This document shows positions 55,990 through 64,000 of a stretch of DNA of 64,000 nt, in pieces. The stretch is from Ascaphus truei (lineage: Eukaryota > Chordata > Amphibia > Anura > Ascaphidae), in contig CM071570.1 of the NCBI GenBank assembly GCA_036426205.1, forward strand, positions 140,387,048-140,451,047, read 5' to 3'. The position numbers and the translations under genes were made by a program. Position 1 is the first letter of the stretch; every line of letters begins with the position of its first letter. The notes below the pieces were generated by a model. The model was not told the origin of the DNA, did not search any database, and was given only the letters and a program-made list of their open reading frames with translations.

Positions 55990-56825
55990 ATTTATTTATT
56001 TATTTATTTATAAAATATTTTACCAGGAAGTAATACATTGAGAGTTACCTCTCGTTTTCAAGTATGTCCTGGGCACAGAGTAAAACAAATAATACATGGT
56101 TACAAGTACAGTTACATAAATGAACAGGGTATACATTATATACAAGACATTGCATGCACAGTTAAAGAAAATATATATTATGAGCGTATGAAACAGTTAC
56201 AGACCAGGTTAAAATGTGAGACAGCCTTAGATTTGAAAGAACTTAAACTGGTGGTGGATGTGAGAGTCTCTGGTAGGTTGTTCCAGTTTTGGGGTGCACT
56301 GTAGGAGAAGGAGGAACGTCCGGATACTTTGTTGAGCCTTGGGACCATGAACAGTCTTTTGGAGTCTGATCTCAGGTGATAAGTGCTGCAAGTGGTAGGG
56401 GTGAGGAGCTTGTTCAGGTAGCTAGGTAGCTTGCCCATGAAGAATTTAAAGGCAAGACATGAAAAGTGAAATTTGCGCCTAGACTCTAGTGTTGACCAAT
56501 CTAGTTCTTTGAGCATTTCGCAGTGATGTATGTTGTAGTTGCATTGGAGAACAAAACGACAAATTGAATTGTAGAGGGTGTCAAGTTTGCTAAGGTGGGT
56601 TTGAGGTGCCGAGCCATATACTATGTCTCCATAGTCAATAATTGGCATTAGCATCTGCTGTGCGATACGCTTTCTGACCAGGAGACTTAGGGAGGATTTG
56701 TTCCTGTAAAGTACCCCTAGTTTGGCATAGGTCTTGGTTGTCAGGGTATCAATGTGCATCCCGAATGTTAAGTGGGAGTCAAACCATAAGCCCAGGTATT
56801 TAAAACTAGTGACAGGTGTTAGGGT
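55990..56825 (-). pseudogene. CR1/Rex1-group LINE 3' fragment, best-preserved C-terminus
   Basis: The minus strand has a continuous frame 56759-56178: IDTLTTKTYAKLGVLYRNKS, IIDYGDIVYGSAP, LKELDWSTLESRRKF, then NWNNLPETL and SHFNLVCNC. This is the thumb and C-terminal part of the reverse transcriptase protein, open over 193 codons, in contrast to the frameshifted copy at 18.1-18.9 kb. The 3' end is the common tail with ATTT repeats (55990-56010). It is 5'-truncated near 56825. Confidence 0.85.
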
Positions 56826-57131
56826 GGTTAGGATGTCCCTGCCACATGCATTGTTTTTTTGTATGTTATAATGTACAGAAACCTGGTTCCTTTTGCTTTA
56901 CTGTTGATTCCACTACTTTAGTCATTGTGAGGGCAGTTGCAATGTCTCATGACTAAAATCTGGTAAAGCTTTTGTCTCCTGCTTGCTTAGGCAAATATTT
57001 GGTAGCTTATAGCAGACTGCTAGAAGAAGATTCAAGTATTTGTTCTTCTACCAATTTTAACCCACATAACTTCCACATATTTACTAATCATTGTACAAAT
57101 GTCTTCCCTTTTTGAAGCAGTTCAAACACAG
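56826..57131. other. Unassigned DNA
   Basis: No feature recognised. Confidence 0.4.
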
Positions 57132-57134
57132 TTA

Positions 57135-57581
57135 GGCTAAGGCCCCGCTGCATGCGCCCGCATGGCCGCCTTGCTTGCCGGCGGCGCATGCAAGTTACTG
57201 CACCGCGATTTACAGTTTGCAGATAACTTTTTCGGCGTGGGGGGCATGTCAAACAGGTCGGGCACCGGAGGGAGATGTGGGGGGGGGGGAGAAGAGGGAG
57301 AGCCATGCAGGGAGGTGGGGAGAGGGAGAGCTATACACGGCTGCCTAACTAACAGACTTCCCTCCCGTAGCTCCTTCCTCCTCCCCTCCTTCCCTCCTTC
57401 CCGGCTGACACGTGCACCACGTGACGCGTCAGACTTGCAGAACACAAGCCGCTGGTAGCTCCGGCAAGCTGACGTGTCACAGCATGCAGTCAGCCCTGTC
57501 GGAAGGAGGCAGTGGGGGCAGGCACACATCAGGTAAGGGGCTGGTGGCCTGCGTGCCACCGACCGCAGCGGGGCCTCAGCC
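57135..57581. mobile_element. PIF/Harbinger-type MITE, TSD TTA
   Basis: Ends GGCTAAGGCCCCGCTGC and, inverted, GGCTGAGGCCCCGCTGC (16 of 17 identical). Flanked by TTA at 57132-57134 and 57582-57584, the 3-bp duplication (TWA) typical of PIF/Harbinger. The GC-rich interior has no transposase. Confidence 0.75.
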
Positions 57582-57584
57582 TTA

Positions 57585-58533
57585 TGACTGGTACTCAAAA
57601 TACAAAACATAATGTAACCCTCCTTACCCAGCTCCAAAGGAGTTCAAATTGACTATATACTGTACATGGCAGTGCACAGTTTCTCATATCTGTTCAGGGT
57701 GAACGCTGGGCTTGCATGCAACAAGGATGGAAGCCAGGAACATTTATAAACAAGAAGTGCTTTATTGGACATCCATCAATAATGCTTCACAGACATTGGC
57801 ATACTTCCCACTTGACTGACAACTCATGGCAAATAATAAAATGCGACTTCATCCCATCTGTAGCCCTCACTACTATGCTTGGGACGTACTTTGCTTGTTA
57901 GACACAGTAAGGATTTAATTGGCAGTCTCTTGCATAGAGTTAGTGATGCCCCATGTTAAATGGACCTCTCTGGAATACACTTCAAGCTGCTAAAAAAAAA
58001 AAGAACACGCTACAGGGTACCACATACTACTTCGATACCGATCTTATCAGGATAGCACTAGGGACTTTCCGATTGGCCCAATCTAAACACACTCCAGAGT
58101 TAGTAACACAGATCTCGTTACTAAAAAAAATGCTTCCTCCCATTTAATAGTGATAACAATATCAGAGTTAATACATTAATCTACACACAAACCTATATAC
58201 AGGACTTACAGTGAGGATCCCAGGAGAACTCTGATGAACCTGTTTCTAGAACATTGGGTGGAGCTATATATACCCTTCTATCTCCCTATAATTACATCAC
58301 TGGTCAGAAGACATACAAAGGAGTGGCATCCCTTCTGCAAAATCACCCAACATCAAATGATGGGGAGGTAATAACCCGAGTGGTCCCACACTGTTAACCC
58401 ATTAAACGATATAGTAGTCCCAAAGGGGTACTACTGTAGTGCCCACGGTTATTCTAACACAAACCAGTGGCAATCGCCAAAGAGACCCAGGTACACGCTG
58501 GATACATGCCTTAAACTTGTCAAACTAGACCCC
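57585..58533. other. Unassigned DNA
   Basis: No coding feature supported. TGTAACCCTCC near 57613 and a TTCTAACA near 58457 could be LTR ends, but this is not demonstrable. Confidence 0.3.
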
Positions 58534-58664
58534 GCATTTCTGCATTGATTAATGGCCCATCAGATTAACAGTGGGGGTCCCTGGCAGTCCCGTTCAAACT
58601 GAATGGGACTACCAGGGACCCCTGCTGTGTAAATCCTATGGGTCATTAGTCAATGCAGAAATGC
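58534..58664. repeat. Foldback with 60-bp arms
   Basis: The arm beginning gcatttctgcattgattaat is mirrored by attagtcaatgcagaaatgc, and the inner gggtccctgg by ccagggacccc, around a 13-bp centre near 58596. Likely a small palindromic MITE. Confidence 0.75.
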
Positions 58665-59084
58665 CTTAAACTTTTTTGTATTGTATGTCTTTATTTATAT
58701 AGCGCCATTAATGTACATAGTGCTTCACAGTAGTAATACATGTGGTAATCAAATAAATAACAGATAATATAAATAACAGATTATGGGAATAAGTGCTTTA
58801 GACATAAAAGTAATATTAAGGAAGAGGAGTCCCTGCCCCGAGGAGCTTACAGTCTAATTGGTAGGTAGGGAGAACGTACAGAGACAGTAGGAGGGAGTTC
58901 TGGTAAGTGTGTCTGCAGGGGGCCAAGCTTTATGTATCATGTGTTCAGAATATTCACAGTGCTATTCATATGCTTCTTTAAGCAAATGTGTCTTAAGGTG
59001 GGTCTTAAAGGTGGATAGAGAAGGTGCTAGTCGGGTACTGAGGGGAAGGGCATTCCAGAGGTGTGGGGCAGTCAGTGAAAAAGG

Positions 59085-61923
59085 TTAAAGGCGGGAGAGG
59101 GCTTTAGATACAAAGGGGGTAGAAAGAAGACATCCTTGAGAAGAACGCTGTCTGGATGGTGCATAACGAGAAATTAGGGCTGAGATGTAAGGAGGGGCAG
59201 AAGAGTGTAAAGCTTTAAAAGTGAGGAGAAGAATGGAGTGTGAGATGCGGGATTTGATCGGAAGCCAGGAGAGGGATTTCATGAGGGGAGATGCTGAGAC
59301 AGATCTAGGAAAGAGTAGAGTGATTCTGGCAGCATCGTTTAGGATAGATTGTAGGGGAGACAGGTGAGAGGCAGGAAGGCCGGACAGCAGGAGGTTACAG
59401 TAATCAAGACGGGAGAGAATGAGGGCCTGAGTCAGAGTTTTAGCAGTCGAGCAACAGAGGAAAGGGCATATCTTTGTTATATTGCGGAGGAAAAAGCGAC
59501 AAGTTTTAGAAATGTTTTGAATGTGAGGGGCGAATGTGAGAGATTAGTCGAGTGTGACCCCTAGGCAGCGTGCTTGGGCTACTGGGTGAATGATCGTAGT
59601 TCCAACAGTAATGTGGAAGGAGGTAGTAGGGCCAGGTTTGGGAGGAAGTATGAGGAGCTCTTTTTTAGCCATGTTGAGTTTAAGGCGGCGGAGGGCCATC
59701 CAGAATGATATAGCAGAGAGACATTCAGAAACTTTGGTTTGTACAGCAGGTGTAAGGTCGGGTGTTGAAAAGTATATTTTTGTGTCGTCAGCATAGAGGT
59801 GATAATTAAACCCAAAAGATGCTATTAGGTCACCTAGACAGAGTGTGTACAGAGAAAAGAGAAGAGGTCCCAGGACAGAGCCCTGGGGTACCCCCACAGA
59901 GAGATCAATAGAGGAGGAGGTGTTAGCAGGAGACACTGAAAGTACGATGGGAGAGGTAGGATGAGATCCAGGATAGAGCTTTGTTCCGAATACCAAGAGA
60001 ATGGAGAATGTGAAGGAGAAGAGGGTGGTCCACGGTGTCAAATGCTGCAGAGAGGTTGAGAAATATGAGCAGAGTGTAATTACCTCTGTCTTTGGCAGCA
60101 TGGAATTCATCAGTTATTTTAGTGAGGGCTGTTTCGGTGGAGTGAGCAGTGCGGAAGCCAGATTGTAGAGGGTCTTGGAGAGAATAGGTGTTGAGAAAAT
60201 GGAGCAAGCGAGAGAATACAAGACGTTCAAGGAGTTTAGAGGCATAAGGCAGGAGGGAGACAGGTCGATAGTTAGAAAGACAGGTAGGGTCAAGCTTGCT
60301 GTTTTTGAGTAATGGTATGACTGTTGCATGTTTGAAGGAGCATGGAAAGGTTCCAGAGCAGAGGGAGGAGTTAAAAATGTGTGTGAGCGTAGGGATTATA
60401 GTAGGAGCAAGAGGTTTTAGGAGATGGGAGGGAATGGGGTCAAGAGGGCAAGTGGTAGAGGGAGAAGAGGCAATCAACAGCGACACATCCTCCTCTGAGA
60501 CAGTGGAAAAAGAGTCAAGGAAGGCAGGAGGAGCGTTAGGAAGAGGTGTAGGATGGGAGGAAGAAGCAGAGGGGATGTTCTGACGTATGGATTCCACCTT
60601 TTCCTTAAAATAGTCAGCAAAGTCCTGAGCGGAGATGGAGGAAGGAGAGGCAGCTGAAGGTGGTTTGAGTAGAGTATCAAAGACAGAGAACAGTCGGCGT
60701 GAGTTAGACTTGTGCATGTTGATTAGTGAAGAAAAGTAGGCTTGTTTAGCTTGCGAGAGGGCAGAGTTGAAACAGGATATCATAAATTTGTAGTGAAGGA
60801 AGTCTGCGAGAGTATGAGATTTCCTCCAGAGGCGTTCAGAGGAACGAGTGGAGGAACGCAGCATGCGCGTGTGGGAATTTAGCCAGGGTCTAGGGTTAGA
60901 AGGGCGAGGGCGGCAGAGAGAAAGCGGGGCAAGTAGATCAAGAGAGGAGGGCAAGACAGAGTTGTAGTTCCTGACCAGGTTGTCAGGGTCTGTAGCAGAG
61001 CTGAGAGAGGAGAGGGAGGAGCGTAAAGTGGACTCAAAGTCAGGTAAGTGAATAGAGCGCAGGTTTCTGCAGAACCAGGGGGTAGATGGAGGTGGAGAAG
61101 GGGAGAAGCGAGATAGAGAGAATGAGATGAGATGATGGTCAGAGAGAGGAAAAGGGGAAATGGAGAAATCGGAGAGAGAGAAGTTTTTAGTGAAAACCAG
61201 GTCTAAGTAGTGGCCATCCTTGTGGGTGCTGGCTGCAGTCCACTGTTGAAGGCCAAAAGAAGAGGTTAGAGATAGAAAGCGGGAAGCCCAAGGGAGAGAG
61301 GGGTCATCAATGTGGCAATTGAAGTCCCCATGGAGAAGAACAGGGGAGTCTGAGGAGAGAAAGAAAGAGAGCCAGGATTCAAAGTGAGAGAGAAAGGCAG
61401 AAGGGGGATGAGTAGAGGTAGGTGGGCGATAGATGACCGCCACATGGACAGGGAGAGGAGAGAAGATCTGGACAGTGTGAGCCTCAAAGGAGGGAAAAGC
61501 AAGAGATGGAGGAATAGGAAGTGTTCGGTAACGGCAGAGAGAGGAGAGCAGGAGTCCCATGCCTCCACGCATGCCATCAGTGCTCGGAGTGTGGGAGAAG
61601 GAAAGGCCACCATAGGAGAGGGCAGCTTCCAGAGCAGTGTCAGACTGAGTGAGCCAGGTCTCAGTTATAGCAAATAGGAGCAGAGAGTGAGAGAGAAAAA
61701 AGTCATGTACAGAGAGGAACTTGTTAGAAAGGGAGCGAGCATTCCAAAGGGCACAGGAGAAAGCGAGAGAGGAGGGAGGGTGGCAGGGGATGGGTTTGAG
61801 GTTGGAGGGGTTGACACCAGAAGGAGTAGAGGTTGCAATTGGCAGGCGAGGACGAGTGCATGTAGGAATAAGGCAGGGACCAGGATTGGGAGAGATGTCC
61901 CCAGATGCAAGGAGGAGAAGCAT
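59085..61923 (-). pseudogene. L2 ORF2 protein: endonuclease and reverse transcriptase, frameshifted
   Basis: From ATG 61923 a 666-codon frame begins MLLLLASGDISPNPGP. The APE endonuclease follows with WNARSLSNK, ITETWLTQSD (catalytic Glu), VIYRPP, HGDFNCHI and LSDHHLISF (catalytic Asp-His pair intact). Reverse transcriptase motifs are SNYRPVSLLPYASKLLERLV and motif A, which reads [13 protein letters not shown]: the catalytic Asp (D-L-S-A-A-F) is Asn. The frame stops at 59923; the rest continues in another frame (60110-59544) with [17 protein letters not shown] and [10 protein letters not shown] (motif C intact), and then in pieces to 59085 and beyond. The shift fits a 1-2 base loss after FSVSC. 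The intact protein would perform target-primed reverse transcription. Confidence 0.9.
61876..61902 (-). other. Degenerate 2A-like motif in the L2 protein
   Basis: GDISPNPGP differs from the 2A consensus D-x-E-x-N-P-G-P by Ser for Glu. A Leu-rich stretch precedes it. Confidence 0.6.
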
Positions 61924-62489
61924 GGATAGAAATAGGATGTGTGAGGATGATTTGTAGGGGTGTTTTTTAGTGCAGGGGATATAGCTGTGTGGTGTCAGGG
62001 GACGCAGGTAAGAAAGGAGTTCATGTGAACAGAGAAGTGGTGAAGAAGGAGAAATGGAGATATATGAATAGAGTTAGAGACATACTGAGGCTGGTAAAAA
62101 GAAGTGCATAATTTGAGAAGAAGTGAAGTCACAGCAAATATAAATGGTAAAGGCAGCATCACAGCAGTAATGATGCAGTCTGGTATAGATGATATCCTCC
62201 TTTCCAGCGTAGTTCAAATGCAGGAATCAGGGCCAGATGGGGGTGTCCACTTCTTCTTCACTTCTTTTGAACTTCCTTTTAAACGTGAGTTGTTCAGTAG
62301 TCCTGCCACTTATAATGGGCCACTTGGACATGGGCTGCAGGCAGACTAGCTGTTCTGACTGGGTTTATATGGGCCTAAAAAGTCGCCTGACAGTTTGGTT
62401 CTGTCTGCTTAATTAGCACATTCAAACAGATGGTTTTCTACACAGGGTGTTCCCTGCCTAGGTGTCAAAGCTTAATTCAGTTAAGAGTT

Positions 62490-62551
62490 GCCTTAAACTA
62501 GCCAGGTTACACCCAGCACATACCCAGAATGTAACCGGGCTAGTTTAAGGC
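62490..62551. repeat. Hairpin repeat with 21-bp arms
   Basis: gccttaaactagccaggttac (62490-62510) pairs with 62531-62551 with one mismatch; aagctt words extend the arms outward. A half copy lies at 21339-21392. Confidence 0.75.
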
Positions 62552-63367
62552 AAGCTTTAGAATACTTGTGATCTCGTCTGTACATACAGTATACCTTAGA
62601 ATTTAGTGGATAGCCTGTTAATAATTGAAGGGGTTGGTTGTTAGTTTAGTGGGCATCTATACAAAGACCATTATATAGATACCTACTATAAATTACAATT
62701 TTTATCAGCATGGTCAAGTGATACGATTGCAGATTTCAGACTAGAAGCTCCATTATGGTCCTTACTCTTTATTAAACAGCATATGGATAAGTGATTTGGC
62801 AAAATGTATGTGTGCATGTACTGTACTTTTTAATTTCTGTGAACATTTTATTCACAGAATTTGATATAGTTTTGTATATCTTTTCTCTCCTTACTGTATA
62901 GTGTGGAGGATTTATTACACACATTTAAATTGTTGAATGAGAAATGTATGTTTTTCTAAAACTATCTATACTTTTATTACACTGATCTACATGAATGCTT
63001 TTCCTTATGTCATACTGAAAATAAACATTTATCCAGTGTGTGAAAATACAGATTCTTTGTTCCAATAATTATTGGTTCAACACAGTTTTCTTTGGAGTTC
63101 CAAATATCACTTATAATTCTAGAGGCAGTTACAAATAAGCTTTAGGCTTGACGGAAGACAGGTTCTTCGGCTATGTATTTCTGTTCTGACGTATCTACTC
63201 TAACACATGATTCATATAGTTATTTCCTAGCTACTAAATTAACCTATTTGTTGACTATTAAACAGTAATAACATTAAAAGGCCGAAAAATGAGTATAATA
63301 ATAACAAAAAAATAGAACAAAACATAAGCCTGATTGTACTGTACAACCCATATTCTTATCTAAACAT
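62552..63367. other. Unassigned AT-rich DNA
   Basis: No feature recognised. Confidence 0.5.
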
Positions 63368-63693
63368 TGGATACAGTGCTCGTCCTGGACTACCCTGCTC
63401 TCTGTACCCCTGGAACCTTGCTATGAACTCTACCTTGCTGACCTCTGGAACCCTTGCACTTGGCTTACGAACTTTGACTACTCTGCTTTCTGTACCCCCT
63501 GGACTTTGGAGCACGGACACGACCATTCTTACGTTTACCATCAAGGACGTTGCAAGTATAATACTATTTTTCTACAGGCCCAGCAACGCCATACCACACT
63601 CCGGGCTTGCCCCCACTGCTGTGGGTGTGTGGTAATACCGTTCCCACCTCAGTATTGGGGTCTTGCCAGGTCTGCGGGCATACAGGCGTGACA
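63368..63693 (+). repeat. 3' end of a gypsy LTR (5' LTR of the element entering the right edge)
   Basis: The last 330 bp match the end of the LTR at 37480-38493 in the opposite orientation (caggcccrgcaacgc, ccccactgctgtgggtg, ggtctgcgggcatacaggcg) and end GTGACA. The 5' two thirds of this LTR are absent. Confidence 0.8.
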
Positions 63694-63695
63694 TT

Positions 63696-64000
63696 ATGCA
63701 GAGCCCAACAAACGCAGACCCCCCTGAGGTGGGTACATGTATTTCTATAGAGGCCTTACAATTTGTGAGCAATCAGTTGTCTACAGTCTCCCAGCAATTG
63801 GCCAAATTCTCCCCTCAGGAGAGTCCCATGGCTCCAGCACCACCAGTTGCCACAACCTATGCCAGCACTGGGCCCCGTATTCCTTCACCTAATCGCTATG
63901 ATGGGGACCCCCTCACCTGCAGCGGTTTCTTAAACCAATGCGAGGTGCAATTCGAGATGTCCCCCTCCCTGTTTCCCACTGGTCGTTCTAAGGTAGCGTA
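63696..64000 (+). CDS. Gypsy gag, N-terminal part (continues past the window)
   Basis: ATG 63696 lies two bases after the LTR end and opens a frame without stops to the last base (101 codons): MQSPTNADPPEVGTCIS, a Gln/Ser-rich coil-like stretch, a Pro-rich linker, then IPSPNRYDGDPLTCSGFLNQ and CEVQFEMSPSLFPTGRSKVA. The latter aligns with the start of the truncated gag at 16800 (GFLNQCEMQFELSP, PTARSKVTY), so it supplies the part missing there. Gag builds the particle core. Upstream, the LTR is truncated, so the promoter is missing. Confidence 0.8.
   Translation, partial: MQSPTNADPPEVGTCISIEALQFVSNQLSTVSQQLAKFSPQESPMAPAPPVATTYASTGPRIPSPNRYDGDPLTCSGFLNQCEVQFEMSPSLFPTGRSKVA

Larger units (their letters stand above)
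58677..62080 (-). mobile_element. L2-clade LINE, nearly full length
   Basis: The 3' end (minus strand agactgtaagctcctcgggg, then tggcgctatataaataaaga) is the typical L2 tail. Upstream come the C-terminal domain, reverse transcriptase, endonuclease and a Leu-rich N-terminus. The element is complete enough to show every domain, but its main frame is broken in the reverse transcriptase. Confidence 0.9.

Noticed and set aside
57137..57637. 166-codon minus-strand frame
   Set aside because: It overlaps the Harbinger-type MITE and is GC-driven.

Overview
This window looks like an accessory, repeat-dominated stretch of a large vertebrate genome, most likely an amphibian (probably a frog). The reasons are the AT-rich intergenic DNA, microsatellites, absence of operon-like genes, and a co-occurring set of repeats: chromodomain Ty3/gypsy elements, Penelope-like elements (PLEs) with GIY-YIG domains, L2 and Tx1/L1-like LINEs, a CR1/Rex1-group LINE with several copies, Tc1/mariner and PIF/Harbinger DNA transposons. 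Species assignment is inference.

Layout. 0-1.6 kb: the last coding exon of an unidentified gene with 9-residue repeats, a CA microsatellite and an inverted-repeat element. 1.64-6.19 kb: a decayed Tx1/L1-type LINE between 15-bp target duplications. 6.4-10.5 kb: a hAT-like foldback, a LINE 3' fragment, a GC-rich multi-hairpin MITE flanked by TA, and a foldback element between 15-bp duplications. 10.6-19.1 kb: a 45-bp minisatellite entered by a CR1/Rex1-group LINE (with a canonical 2A-like motif), which was itself entered by a 5-kb chromodomain gypsy element on the minus strand (TSD gatat). 19-25 kb: Tc1 fragment, L2-type tail, LTR-like repeat, mostly silent DNA. 25.1-25.6 kb: a broken forkhead-domain gene. 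26.3-28.4 kb: a lysine-rich broken ORF and another copy of the LINE carrying a 143-bp LTR-like insert. 29.0-29.8 kb: a solo LTR. 30.0-33.7 kb: two PLE copies joined head to head as a near-perfect palindrome, one arm carrying a MITE. 34.4-36.7 kb: a gypsy RNase H fragment and a broken gene with a possible BEN domain. 37.5-38.5 kb: a solo-type LTR. 39.1-40.7 kb: a Tc1/mariner-type transposase split into five exons. 41.2-43 kb: a spaced duplication and a PLE fragment. 44.2-46.4 kb: two LTR-like repeats. 47.2-50.2 kb: Tx1/L1 and gypsy pol fragments. 50.2-56.8 kb: a PLE terminal region, degenerate 75-bp repeats, LTR-like elements, a solo LTR with perfect TSD, and a LINE fragment. 57.1-62.1 kb: a Harbinger MITE, a foldback and a nearly complete L2 LINE (minus strand). 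63.4-64 kb: the end of a gypsy LTR followed at once by an open gag reading frame that runs out of the window.

Very few host genes are visible: only the first 269 bases and two pseudogenes (forkhead, possible BEN) are candidates. Most long reading frames are mobile-element proteins, nearly all broken by frameshifts or stops. The nesting order can be read directly: minisatellite, then LINE, then gypsy; and PLE palindrome, then MITE. A recurrent hairpin motif (CTGANGAAG, stem, GAAACGYGT), weakly reminiscent of a hammerhead core, marks the terminal regions of at least four PLE-type repeats.
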